In this document: piece after piece, positions 53,603 to 62,537 of the stretch
Layout of the letters: every line of letters begins with the position of its first letter
Position numbering within the stretch: position 1 is the first letter of the stretch
Assembly (NCBI GenBank): GCA_013388685.1
Contig: JACAET010000031.1
Span: 1-64,000 of the forward strand
Direction of reading: 5' to 3'
DNA from: Chloroflexota bacterium
GTDB taxonomy: Bacteria > Chloroflexota > Anaerolineae > Anaerolineales > Villigracilaceae
Length of the DNA stretch: 64,000 nucleotides
Notes under the pieces: model-generated
What the model saw: the letters and a program-made list of their open reading frames with translations, nothing else
What the model was told of the DNA's origin: nothing
The model's database searches: none
Position numbers and translations under genes: made by a program

Positions 53603-55087
53603 ATGAAATTTATCCGCTTTTTCGTTCCGCGCATCGAATACATTTTATTCGCATCCATCTTTTGGGGCATCACCGCTAACGGGCCCCGGATCTTGAATTT
53701 CGACGGCGATTTGCCGCGTCACCTCTTAATGGGACGCCTGATTCTGCAAACCCGCAGCGTCCCCACTGTGGACGTTTTCTCCTTCCGCACAACGGGCTTC
53801 CCTTCCATCCCGCACGAATGGCTGTCACAGGTGATACTGGCTGGCGCGTACGAATGGCTGGGGCTCAACGGCGTTGTCCTGCTCAGCGCCGCCCTGATGA
53901 TGGCAGTGTGGATGCTCGTCTTCCGCGAAGCGCATGTCCGCTCGCACAGTTTAATGATTTCGCTGCTCCTCGTCACACTGGCGGCGGGAGCCGCTCAACT
54001 TCATGTCCTGCCGCGCCCGCATCTTTTTACCTACCTCCTGGCCGGCATTTGGGTCGTTTTGCTCGAGCATGTTGAAAAAAAGAGTTCGCAGAAATGGTGG
54101 CTCCTGCCCCTGACCATGCTGGTTTGGGTCAACCTGCACGGCATGTTCATATTGGGAATCATCCTTTGGGGAGTGTATCTGGCTGGGAGTTTTCTTGACA
54201 ATCCATCAAGAGCGTGGTTTTCCAGCCCAAAAACCAGGTCAATGATACTTGCCGGGGCATGTTCACTGGCGGCAACCTTCCTGTCTCCATCTGGCTTCCA
54301 TATCTGGGGGGCGATTGCATCGTTAGGGAGTAATTCATATATCACGTCAAAAATCCCGGAATACCAGTCGGCAAATTTTCATTTGCTTGAAACCTGGTTC
54401 TTCATTTTGATTCTGCTCTTCACCATCACAGGCTTTGCGCGCGCCAACAAGACAGGGTGGATCCCCATTCTCTTGACTGTCACGCTTACGTTCCTGGCGC
54501 TGTACACAAGCAGGATGATTCCATTATTTGCCATCATGATTGCACCCGTAACGGCAAAATCCCTTGCCGAGTGGATGAGGCAAGAATCTCCGCACGGTCG
54601 CCTGGCGGGATTCGACCAGCGCATTACACAGACCAACACCTCTGTCAACGGCTGGACCTGGATCGTTCTCGTCCTTCTGGGTACAACCCTTCTGCTTCAC
54701 CTGGGCGTCCGCCTCGATCCCCAGGGCAGGGGAAACAACTTCGACAGCCGATTCTTCCCTGTTCAGGCTGTGGATTGGCTGGAGGCGCATCCGCAAAGCG
54801 GGCATCTACTCAACGAATTCGACTGGGGAGGATACCTCCTCCTGCGTCTGTGGCCCCCCCAGCAAATTTTCATGGACGGTCACACGCACATCTACGGTGA
54901 AGCCCTGACGCTGGAATATGAACGGGTCATTGCGGCTGCTCCGGGATGGGAGGAGGTACTCGAAAAATACGATATTGCCTGGGCGATTCTCCGAAGCGGA
55001 AGCCCCACAGCCGAACGACTATCGGCGCAGGGATGGAGCGAACTATATCGCGACGAGACCGCAGTCATCCTGCGCCGTATTCCGTAA
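53603..55087 (+). CDS. Multi-pass membrane protein, GT-C glycosyltransferase-like
   Basis: 494 residues, about 10-11 helices. First loop after helix one: GPRILNFDGDLPRHLLMGRLIL, with the Asp-rich start found in GT-C enzymes; SIPHEWLSQVILAGAYEWLG follows. The C-terminal part is a small soluble domain (AVDWLEAHPQSGHLLNEFDWGGYLLLRL, QQIFMDGHTHIYGE). ATG 53603 is chosen for its position just after TATAAT; the same frame is open to 53552. Donor unknown. Confidence 0.72.
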   Translation: MKFIRFFVPRIEYILFASIFWGITANGPRILNFDGDLPRHLLMGRLILQTRSVPTVDVFSFRTTGFPSIPHEWLSQVILAGAYEWLGLNGVVLLSAALMMAVWMLVFREAHVRSHSLMISLLLVTLAAGAAQLHVLPRPHLFTYLLAGIWVVLLEHVEKKSSQKWWLLPLTMLVWVNLHGMFILGIILWGVYLAGSFLDNPSRAWFSSPKTRSMILAGACSLAATFLSPSGFHIWGAIASLGSNSYITSKIPEYQSANFHLLETWFFILILLFTITGFARANKTGWIPILLTVTLTFLALYTSRMIPLFAIMIAPVTAKSLAEWMRQESPHGRLAGFDQRITQTNTSVNGWTWIVLVLLGTTLLLHLGVRLDPQGRGNNFDSRFFPVQAVDWLEAHPQSGHLLNEFDWGGYLLLRLWPPQQIFMDGHTHIYGEALTLEYERVIAAAPGWEEVLEKYDIAWAILRSGSPTAERLSAQGWSELYRDETAVILRRIP

Positions 55088-55096
55088 TGGAACGCG

Positions 55097-56302
55097 ATGT
55101 ACAAAATAGGTTATTACCGCATCTTTGTGATCGCCAGTATCATTTCCCTGAGCATTTCCTATGCGGGGGTGTGGTTTCGATTGATCAATAATCCCATCGA
55201 GCGGACAGGCTCCGATTTCATCGCCTTTTATACCGCCGGACGAGTGGCACAAGAAAAAGGTGCCTCCCGCGTGTACGACATTGCATTACAACGCCAGATG
55301 GAGGAGGAACAGGTCGGCTTTACGCTCGCGCCGGAACAGGTGCTTCAATACAATCATATGCCTTTTCTGATTCTGGTCTTGCAGCAAATCGTAACCGCCG
55401 ATTACGTCGGTTCATTCGTACGATGGGCTTTGCTGATGGCACTTTTTCAAGCCGCCGCAGTGATCCTCCTCGGGCGTATGTTGAAGAGAGCCAGAATCAA
55501 ACCGTCCTCTGTGAGAATTGCCAGGGTCGGCGGGATGCTCTTCCTGCCGGCCTTTTTCAGCCTGATGAACGGGCAGGATACCGGCATCCTCCTGCTGGGA
55601 GCCGCCATCTGGACCTATGGATTGCTTACCGACAGCGAATGGATCGCCGGGCTGGGACTGAGCCTGACCGTCGTTCGTCCTCATATCGCTCTCGTTCTGG
55701 CTGCCCCCATGCTTTTCAAGCATACAAAAGTATTCCTGGCGTTTGCGGCTGGTTCGGGGGCGCTTGCCATTTTCAGTTTTGCGCTCCTGGGCTTGCAGGG
55801 CGCACAGCAATTCATCCACGTCATCCTCGTCAGCGCAAGCGGTGACTGGTACGGTATCAAACAGAACGTCATGTTCAACCTGATCGGTCTGGCAATGCGG
55901 ATATTTCCCCATCTCGATGCAAACACAATTCGCACGGCAGGCTGGATCATCTATGGGGCTTCGATCGCCGCCTTGACCAATGCCTGGCGTCGGTCTGGAA
56001 AACAAACAGACACTTTGATCGGCTTGACAGTTTCATGGGCTGTTTTGATCGTCCCTCATCTGCATTTTCACGACCTCGCGTTAATGATCGTTCCAATCTT
56101 TATCCTGGTCCGCTGCGCGCCAACGGGACGGCTTACCGAACTCCATGCCGCCATACTGCCCTTTGGAATTTCGTTCCTGCTTCTTGCAAGCAACATAACC
56201 CCCCTTTTGCAATTCACTGTTCCGTATCTGGTCGTGAGTTGGTTTATTGCCCGCTTTTGGTCCATACGCTTCACATTCGAACGCCAGGCAATCGGACGCT
56301 AG
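55097..56302 (+). CDS. Glycosyltransferase family 87 (DUF2029) protein
   Basis: 401 residues, about 10 helices. Outer loop with TGSDFIAFYTAGRVAQEKGASRVYD is the GT87 acidic motif region, as in polyprenyl-phosphate-mannose-dependent alpha-mannosyltransferases. Later: FFSLMNGQDTGILLLGAAIWTYG and LSLTVVRPHIALVLAAPMLF. Begins 9 bp after the preceding membrane protein; the pair is likely co-transcribed. Substrate unknown. Confidence 0.82.
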   Translation: MYKIGYYRIFVIASIISLSISYAGVWFRLINNPIERTGSDFIAFYTAGRVAQEKGASRVYDIALQRQMEEEQVGFTLAPEQVLQYNHMPFLILVLQQIVTADYVGSFVRWALLMALFQAAAVILLGRMLKRARIKPSSVRIARVGGMLFLPAFFSLMNGQDTGILLLGAAIWTYGLLTDSEWIAGLGLSLTVVRPHIALVLAAPMLFKHTKVFLAFAAGSGALAIFSFALLGLQGAQQFIHVILVSASGDWYGIKQNVMFNLIGLAMRIFPHLDANTIRTAGWIIYGASIAALTNAWRRSGKQTDTLIGLTVSWAVLIVPHLHFHDLALMIVPIFILVRCAPTGRLTELHAAILPFGISFLLLASNITPLLQFTVPYLVVSWFIARFWSIRFTFERQAIGR

Positions 56303-56414
56303 AAACATCCGCCTACGACCGCCACAGCGGAGACATCTCTAGCATGAAGGCTGCGGCACGACAAACTGCGCAACATCGGTCAACAACGATGCAGGCAGAA
56401 CAAGGAACAGCGCC

Positions 56415-57728
56415 CTATAGCGCCGCGTCCAACATGATCGCGACGAAGATGAACACCAAATAGGAACTGGACCACTTATACATCCGCCAGGCAACCTTAT
56501 TCCCGCCCTGTTTCCAAACCTGCCATGCGGCATGGAGCAACGCCCCGCCCAAAACCAGCGCCGAGACCAGATAGATCGTTCCGGCGAGATCAAGAATGGG
56601 AAGCAGCAAAGTGACGATTACAAGTTCGATCGTATATACGAAGATCTGCCGGCGCGTCTCCAGTTCGCCGCGCACAACGGGCATCATTGGAACTTTCGCC
56701 TTCTCGTAATCCTTCATGCGAACGATTGCCAGCGCCCAGAAATGCGGAGGCGTCCACATAAAAATGATGAGAAAGAGAATCCATGCCGTCCAATCCAGCC
56801 CGCCGGTGGCGGCAGCATACCCGACCATGGGCGGAATCGCCCCCGCCCCGCCGCCGATGACAATGTTCTGAACCGTCGCCTTCTTCAACCAGAGGCTGTA
56901 CAAAATAACATAGTAAACAATCCCTGCCAGCGAAAGCAGAGCCGCCAGCGCGTTGACAAAACTCGCCAGAATGTAATAACTCGTCAACGATAACCCCAGC
57001 CCAAACGCCAGCCCCTCGGCATCCGTCAGCCGCCCATCCGCCAGCGGACGTTTCGCTGTGCGCTGCATGTTCCGATCGAGTTCGCGGTCAATGTACTGGT
57101 TGAGCGCACTCGAGCCGCCCGCCGCCAGCGCGCCGCCAACCAATGTCCACAGGGTCAGAGAAAATGAAGGCCACTGTTTCCCCCCAACCACCAGCCCGCC
57201 ATAGGTGGTGATCAGCAGCAAACCGACGATGAGCGGTTTGGACAGGGCGAAAAAATCCTTTATCCGTTGTCTCCGGTTAAACGTGACCGGCTCGGCATCC
57301 TGCGCCAGAACCCCCGAGGCGTACACCAGCAAAAGAAGAGAAACCCATAACGCCCAGGTGGTCAGTCTGTGCAACACAACCAAATGTCCGGCGTTCGGCT
57401 GTGTGACTTGAATTGCCCCGACCAGCGCCTGACCGAAAAACATCACCGTCAGAATCGTCGTCAGCGGCAACAGCACACGCTCGCCGCGCTGTTCCCTCCA
57501 CGCCTTGCGGAAGACTGCCAGCATCAATAACGAGGCAAGACCGACCGTTGAAATGTGCGCAAGTTTCATCCACCCCACAGGCGCAGTGGGCATGCAAAGG
57601 GGCCAGCCTTTGCAGAATGCCTCCGCGCCCGTCAAGGTCACAATGCGCCCTGCCACCGTCAACGCAACCACCGCGAAGAACAATACGAACACATATCGCG
57701 AAAAGGATGATGCAAGCGAATATTTCAT
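56415..57728 (-). CDS. ctaB: Heme o synthase (CtaB) with N-terminal half-CtaA domain
   Basis: 437 residues. Residues about 1-145 make four membrane helices like one half of heme A synthase (CtaA): outer Cys pair in EAFCKGWPLC, a His in MKLAHISTVG, and LHRLTTWALW with the heme-ligand His. Residues about 155-437 are protoheme IX farnesyltransferase: SALNQYIDRELDRNMQRTAKRPL (NxxxDxxxD Mg-PPi motif), and FMWTPPHFWALAIVRMKDYEKAKVPMM. CtaB adds farnesyl to heme b; the half-CtaA may bind or hand over heme. The start overlaps the SURF1 stop as ATGA. No full ctaA is in view. Confidence 0.9.
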   Translation of the reverse strand: MKYSLASSFSRYVFVLFFAVVALTVAGRIVTLTGAEAFCKGWPLCMPTAPVGWMKLAHISTVGLASLLMLAVFRKAWREQRGERVLLPLTTILTVMFFGQALVGAIQVTQPNAGHLVVLHRLTTWALWVSLLLLVYASGVLAQDAEPVTFNRRQRIKDFFALSKPLIVGLLLITTYGGLVVGGKQWPSFSLTLWTLVGGALAAGGSSALNQYIDRELDRNMQRTAKRPLADGRLTDAEGLAFGLGLSLTSYYILASFVNALAALLSLAGIVYYVILYSLWLKKATVQNIVIGGGAGAIPPMVGYAAATGGLDWTAWILFLIIFMWTPPHFWALAIVRMKDYEKAKVPMMPVVRGELETRRQIFVYTIELVIVTLLLPILDLAGTIYLVSALVLGGALLHAAWQVWKQGGNKVAWRMYKWSSSYLVFIFVAIMLDAAL

Positions 57729-58459
57729 GCTTCCTGTTTCCTCAAGTAAAACGGATAACCGCCGAACAAAATCGTTGCAAACGCAAACCATTGTAAAGCA
57801 TACCCAAAATGCGGACCCTCCGTCAACTCGATTTCGGGCTGGTAGGGAATGGGCGGCGTCTCGTCGGCGGGATCAACATTCGGTTGTATGTAAATCTTCA
57901 GGATGGGATACGGCATCTGCAGGGCGATCTTCTCGAGATCGGCATTATTCCACACCCAAAGCGGACTCCCGTCCGCAGGCAGCGCGTCGGCGACGCCGCC
58001 GAAGGCTGGTTTGCTCTGTCCAAGCCGAATCTGCCCCGTGACCGCGACCGCGCCGGGCTCGTCGTACCTGCGCCAGTCGGCAGGCGCGGAATTGCCGTCA
58101 GCGGGGATCCAGCCTCGGTCCACCAAAACAGCCGTCCCGTTGAAAAGAAGCGGGGTAAGGAGGTGATAGCCGTATTGATTTCGGTGATATTGATTCCGCA
58201 GCGCGATCTGATTGGCGAAGTCGTACTCCCCTGTAACCGTCACGGCGCGCCATTCCATCGTCGCGAGGGAGGCGGAGGGTTCGGCGTTCAACTCGAGCGG
58301 CGGGAGGGCGCGCATGGAGGTCACCTGGGCATTGAAAGCGCGCCGCTGGTCGAGGCGGTCTAACTGCCAGATGCCGAGGCGAACACACACCGCCGTGCCG
58401 AAAAAGACCAGCAATGTGGTTGCCAGCCATTTGCGGCTGAACATTTTACGCAGCAGCAT
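57725..58459 (-). CDS. SURF1 family cytochrome oxidase assembly protein
   Basis: 244 residues. Two helices flank the soluble domain: KWLATTLLVFFGTAVCVRLGIWQLDRL (first) and HFGYALQWFAFATILFGGYPFYL (last). Conserved inner parts: YHLLTPLLFNGTAVLVDRGWIP and QPEIELTEGPHFGYALQW. SURF1 helps insert heme a into COX subunit I. ATG 58459 overlaps the upstream gene by 14 bp; an ATG five codons later is possible. Confidence 0.9.
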   Translation of the reverse strand: MLLRKMFSRKWLATTLLVFFGTAVCVRLGIWQLDRLDQRRAFNAQVTSMRALPPLELNAEPSASLATMEWRAVTVTGEYDFANQIALRNQYHRNQYGYHLLTPLLFNGTAVLVDRGWIPADGNSAPADWRRYDEPGAVAVTGQIRLGQSKPAFGGVADALPADGSPLWVWNNADLEKIALQMPYPILKIYIQPNVDPADETPPIPYQPEIELTEGPHFGYALQWFAFATILFGGYPFYLRKQEA

Positions 58460-58943
58460 TTTCTTTTCTAACGGGCATGATGAAACTATAGAGCGCCATC
58501 AAGATGCCCATCGGCAAACCTGCATAAAGAATGCCGTAAATGCGGGTGCCGGGTGTGAGGGCATCACGCACATCCAACCCGAAGTAGTTGCCCGGCTGGA
58601 AACTGCACTCATAGGCAAGGTTTTCTCTCCGCTCCAGCGAGAGGTGCGCCGACGAGTTGGCGGGAATCCACAACGGACCGAGTTTGTGATCCACGCGATC
58701 TTCATTTTTGATGACGAGCATATCGCCCACCACAAAAATCATGTCGGTTGGCAGGGAGGGTGGCTGTTCGCCGCGCGCCACCTGTTCGGCGGTACCGGGC
58801 GGGATGGTCAGTACGATTTCCTGCGGAGGGCGCGCCGTCTCCCGCAAAAAGAGGAATGTGATTTCGCTGATCGCGGCGCCAACAAGCAAACCGAGGAGAA
58901 TCGAAATAACAAGCCGTTTGACGAGAACGTGCCGGGCAGGCAT
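58446..58943 (-). CDS. Two-helix membrane protein with cupredoxin-like domain, COX cluster
   Basis: 165 residues. N-terminal helix (LVISILLGLLVGAAISEITFLF) and C-terminal helix (GILYAGLPMGILMALYSFI) flank an outer domain of about 95 residues. That domain reads IFVVGDMLVIKNEDRVDHKLGPLWIPAN, AYECSFQPGNYFGLDV, the pattern of a cupredoxin sandwich with His and Cys at ligand-like places, but the later His/Met ligands are not clear. It is between sco and surf1 with TAATG overlap to sco. Probably a copper or oxidase assembly factor; no family name is known to me. Confidence 0.7.
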   Translation of the reverse strand: MPARHVLVKRLVISILLGLLVGAAISEITFLFLRETARPPQEIVLTIPPGTAEQVARGEQPPSLPTDMIFVVGDMLVIKNEDRVDHKLGPLWIPANSSAHLSLERRENLAYECSFQPGNYFGLDVRDALTPGTRIYGILYAGLPMGILMALYSFIMPVRKENAAA

Positions 58944-59554
58944 TACGTTTCCTCTTTGAGAATTAACTTCAGGTCGTGAACGATGTCTTCAACGGGCGTT
59001 TCGAAACTGAACGAAATGCGCAGGTTGCCGTCGGCATCAATCAGCGTGACGCGCGCCGTGTGGTTGACGATGTAGCCGAAGGCAGAGGTCCCCTCGACGA
59101 TTTCACGAAACACGCCGTAGTCCTTCCAAATCTTGGTCAGCGCGGTTTCGGTGCCGCTCAAGCCGATGAAATTCGGGTTGAAGTGATTGACATATTCTTG
59201 CATGCGTTCGGGCGTGTCGCGCTGAGGGTCCACCGAAACAAAGACCACCTGTACGCGGCTGGCATCTTCGCCCAGTTGTTTCATCGCCTGATTCAATTCC
59301 GCCAGCGTGGTAGGGCAGACATCCGGGCAGGAGGTGTAGCCGAAGAAAAGCAATACGGTCTTGCCCTGCATCCCACCCAAACGGAATGTCGAACCGTCAT
59401 GCCGTAACAATACGAAATCTGGAGCCTTGGGGTAGGGTTCGGCGTAGGTCGTCCCGCGAAAGCGCGCCGGTGCGCCGAAAAGGATTGCCCATGCAGCGAC
59501 GATGCCGATCAACAGAAGTGAGCCGATTCCCACCGAGAGAATTTTCCGATCCAT
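58943..59554 (-). CDS. SCO1/SenC family copper chaperone
   Basis: 203 residues. N-terminal membrane anchor (GSLLLIGIVAAWAILFGA), thioredoxin-like fold with copper motif CPDVC in FGYTSCPDVCPTTLAELNQ and the third ligand His in FGYIVNHTARVTLID. DPQRDTPERMQEYVNHFNPNFIGLSG is conserved. Delivers Cu to CuA of COX subunit II. Overlaps the next gene by 1 bp. Confidence 0.9.
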   Translation of the reverse strand: MDRKILSVGIGSLLLIGIVAAWAILFGAPARFRGTTYAEPYPKAPDFVLLRHDGSTFRLGGMQGKTVLLFFGYTSCPDVCPTTLAELNQAMKQLGEDASRVQVVFVSVDPQRDTPERMQEYVNHFNPNFIGLSGTETALTKIWKDYGVFREIVEGTSAFGYIVNHTARVTLIDADGNLRISFSFETPVEDIVHDLKLILKEET

Positions 59555-59608
59555 TGCGATGCCTCATCTGCAAAAGGGTAAGTTCGAGAATTTAATGATA
59601 CCCCGAAA

Positions 59609-59640
59609 CATCGGGGCGACCCGTACGGATCGCCCCGATG
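59609..59640. terminator. Hairpin between coxC and sco
   Basis: A 32-bp palindrome with one mismatched pair (CATCGGGGCGA ... TCGCCCCGATG). No T run follows on the minus strand, and an overlapping CCCCGA/TCGGGG hairpin competes. It may attenuate or process the structural-gene transcript. Confidence 0.55.
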
Positions 59641-59678
59641 GCGCGCAAATTCTAATCCAATTCTCATTCACACGCAGG

Positions 59679-60446
59679 TTATACGATGGCAGTTCCCACC
59701 AGATAGAGGGCGGGGTAAAAGACAATCCAGACCACATCCACAAAGTGCCAGTAAACCGCCGCCGCTTCGACCGGGTAATGCTGATCGTCGTACAGCCCGC
59801 GCCTGCCATTGACCCAGACAATGGCGAGGAAGACCAGTCCGGTCAGGACGTGGAAGGCGTGCATGCCCGTCATCATGTAGAACGCCGCGCCCGCGGGACC
59901 CGAGGAGGGAGTCAGTCCCTCGTGCGCCGCCAGCCGCCATTCCACAAAAACCACGCCGATGAGAAAGCCCAGTCCCAGCAGGAAGGTGATGAGGGTATTG
60001 TTGAGGAAGCCTTTGCGGTCACCGTTCGCGATCATCGTTTCGCCGCGGTTCATGAAGAAGGATGAGATGAGCAGGACGGAAGTCACACCCAGACCGAGGA
60101 GCTGGTTGAGGTTGGGGCGGGTCAGCCCGAGCAGGTTCATGCGCATGACCAGCAAACCGCCAAAGACGAACGCATCCGAAATCAAAAATAACCAAAGACC
60201 GAGGCGGTTCGTCCCGGATTTATATTCGTAGGAGTCGTGGTCGCCTTCATGGTCGGCGTTTAGTTTGTACACATGCATGTAGTAATACACCACCAGCGCC
60301 CCTTTGACGAACGCCACGGCAATCAATACAGCGGTGGAATTGAAAGAAGCCGCCACGAGAAATTCCAGGACGGTCAGAATCGCCAGATAGACGAAGATGA
60401 ATACGCCCTGGTTGAGCATGGAGGCTTTGTCTTGTTTATGTGTCAT
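59679..60446 (-). CDS. coxC: Cytochrome c oxidase subunit IV-III fusion
   Basis: 255 residues. Residues about 10-65 match prokaryotic COX4 (VFIFVYLAILTVLEFLVAA, VLIAVAFVKGALVVYYYMHVYKL). After a charged linker (NADHEGDHDSYEYKSG) residues about 78-255 form subunit III with five helices: GLWLFLISDAFVFGGLLVMRM, GAAFYMMTGMHAFHVLTGLVFL, AAAVYWHFVDVVWIVFYPALYL. So both small subunits are one chain. Probably heme-copper oxidase of the caa3 type. Confidence 0.9.
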   Translation of the reverse strand: MTHKQDKASMLNQGVFIFVYLAILTVLEFLVAASFNSTAVLIAVAFVKGALVVYYYMHVYKLNADHEGDHDSYEYKSGTNRLGLWLFLISDAFVFGGLLVMRMNLLGLTRPNLNQLLGLGVTSVLLISSFFMNRGETMIANGDRKGFLNNTLITFLLGLGFLIGVVFVEWRLAAHEGLTPSSGPAGAAFYMMTGMHAFHVLTGLVFLAIVWVNGRRGLYDDQHYPVEAAAVYWHFVDVVWIVFYPALYLVGTAIV

Positions 60447-60464
60447 TGTTCTCTTCCTCCCCTT

Positions 60465-62519
60465 TTAGTGTTTTCCGCCCTGGGCGGGAACAAAGTCAAT
60501 GTATTTCGAACCTGGCAGACCGTAATCATACGGTTCGCCGACAACTTCAAAGGGCGTCTCGTAGTTATGAGCAGGCATGGGCGAGGAGACCTGCCATTCG
60601 GGTGAGCGCGAATTCCAGACGTTGCCTTGCGCCTTCTCTCCGTGCTTGATGCTATGGAAGAAGTTGATGAGGAAGATAAGCACCGAGAGCGCAATGGCAA
60701 AGGCTGCAATGGTCAAAATGAGATGGGTGGTGTCGAAGCCCTGCGCCGGGTCATAGTCTGCGATGCGGCGGCGCATACCAAGCAGACCAACGCGCATCAT
60801 GCCGAAGGTCAGGATGAGGAACGAGGGGGTCATCAGCCAGAAGTGCACCTTGCCCCAAAATTCGTTCATGCGGCGCCCGGTCGCTTTGGGGAACCAGTAG
60901 TAAATGGCGGCAAAGAATGGGAAGACGAACCCGCCAAAGATGGTATCGTGGAAGTGACCGACGATGAAGTAGGTGTCGTGCAGGTGCAGGTCCACGGAGA
61001 CAGTGGCGTTCGGAGGTCCCGAAAGACCGCCCATCAGGAAGACGACGATGGCTCCAAGCACGAAGAGCATGGGAGTAGGGGTTTCGATTTTGCCGCCCCA
61101 AATCGTTGCTACCCAGGAGAAGAACTTGACGCCCGTCGGTACGGCAACCAGCAGGGTGCTGTACATGAACGGTACGCGCAGATATTCGTTCATGCCGGAG
61201 GTGAACATGTGATGCGCCCACACCAGGAAGCCGACCAGCGCAATGCCCAGCGAAGACATGGCTACCCAGCGGTAACCGAACAACGGCTTGCGGACAAAGA
61301 CCGGCAGGAGTTCGGAGATGACGCCCAAGCCCGGCAGAACGAACACATATACCGCCGGATGCGAGTAGAACCAGAACAGATGCTGGAAGAGTACCGGGTT
61401 GCCGCCTTTGGCAGGGTCAAAGAAGCCCATGCCGAACAGACGCTGGAACATCACCAATTGGAACGAGAGACCAATCAATTGGGTGGCGGTGAGAGCAATG
61501 ATGGATGTGGCAACCGACGCCCAAACAAGAATGGGCATGCGCATGGCGGTCATGCCTCTGGCGCGCATGCGGACGACGGTTGCGATGACGTTCAACGCGC
61601 CAAGGATGGACGACCAGCCGGCGATGAACACACCCAGGAAGAACATCTGCTGTCCCACAGGCGCCTTGACCGAGAGCGGCGGATAGCCCGTCCAGCCGGT
61701 GTCGAAGCCGCCCAGCACCAGGCTCATCAGCAAAAGCACCGCGGCAGGGACGGAAACCCAGTAGGCAAAGGCGTTCATACGCGGAAATGCCATGTCGTGC
61801 GCGCCCACGAGGAGCGGCACCGCATAGTTGATGATGCCGGCAATGCCCAGCAGGATCGAAACAATCATGATCATGCCGTGCAAAGACATGAGGGTGTTGT
61901 AGAGTTGCGGTCCGTTCTGGCCGAAGAGATTCATCCCCACGTTCAGGAATTGCAAGCCCGAAGCCGCCAGTTCCGTGCGGAAGATCAGGGCAAAAGTGCC
62001 GCCCACAGAAATGAGAAACAGGGCAGTGACCGTGTACTGGATGCCGATGACCTTGTGGTCGAGCGAAACGCCGAGGAATTTCTCCCAGCCCGGTTCGTCT
62101 TCGTGGAACTCCGGGGTGTCGATTCCGCGCGCCCATTTGACCCAGTCGTCCATCACGCCCACGCCAAACAGAAAGGCAACCGCACCGACCAGCGCGCCGA
62201 ACACCCAGGCAGGCTCGGTGAAGAAAAAGCCGCCAAACACCGAAAGCCCCATCATGACACGGATGCCGGTCACGATGAAGCCGCCGATCAGCGTCCACAC
62301 CACCTGATAGACCAGCCCGCGCGTGATACCGCGGTAACCATACACGCCAAAGAAAAATGCCGTGAAGGCAAACAGAAGCGAAAACGCCGAAGGCACGGGG
62401 GCTGTCCAGCGCACGTTCTTCATGATGAGGGCGTCAAGCCCCAGCCCAATGAGATACCCCACCCCTCCGGCAATCAGCAGGAACAGCAAACCGCTCCCTA
62501 CAGTGTATTTCCTTTTCAT
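60465..62519 (-). CDS. coxA: Cytochrome c oxidase subunit I, A2 (YS-motif) type
   Basis: 684 residues, larger than the usual 12-helix subunit by an N-terminal extension of about 3-4 helices. Heme/Cu ligands: SLHGMIMIVSILLG (low-spin heme His), FWFYSHPAVYVFVLPGLG (CuB His, with cross-linked Tyr), MFTSG, and VGHFHDTIFGGFVFP (HxH heme ligands). The D-channel Glu of HPEVY is Ala and the YS pair precedes His: the A2-type signature. Reaction: O2 to water with proton pumping, electrons from subunit II. Upstream and downstream are coxB and coxC. Confidence 0.94.
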   Translation of the reverse strand: MKRKYTVGSGLLFLLIAGGVGYLIGLGLDALIMKNVRWTAPVPSAFSLLFAFTAFFFGVYGYRGITRGLVYQVVWTLIGGFIVTGIRVMMGLSVFGGFFFTEPAWVFGALVGAVAFLFGVGVMDDWVKWARGIDTPEFHEDEPGWEKFLGVSLDHKVIGIQYTVTALFLISVGGTFALIFRTELAASGLQFLNVGMNLFGQNGPQLYNTLMSLHGMIMIVSILLGIAGIINYAVPLLVGAHDMAFPRMNAFAYWVSVPAAVLLLMSLVLGGFDTGWTGYPPLSVKAPVGQQMFFLGVFIAGWSSILGALNVIATVVRMRARGMTAMRMPILVWASVATSIIALTATQLIGLSFQLVMFQRLFGMGFFDPAKGGNPVLFQHLFWFYSHPAVYVFVLPGLGVISELLPVFVRKPLFGYRWVAMSSLGIALVGFLVWAHHMFTSGMNEYLRVPFMYSTLLVAVPTGVKFFSWVATIWGGKIETPTPMLFVLGAIVVFLMGGLSGPPNATVSVDLHLHDTYFIVGHFHDTIFGGFVFPFFAAIYYWFPKATGRRMNEFWGKVHFWLMTPSFLILTFGMMRVGLLGMRRRIADYDPAQGFDTTHLILTIAAFAIALSVLIFLINFFHSIKHGEKAQGNVWNSRSPEWQVSSPMPAHNYETPFEVVGEPYDYGLPGSKYIDFVPAQGGKH

Positions 62520-62537
62520 TCCAAACTCCTCCGCCGA

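Noticed and set aside
58499..58735. Small minus-strand frame inside the cupredoxin-like gene
   Set aside because: Frame shadow of the real gene, with no independent start signal.
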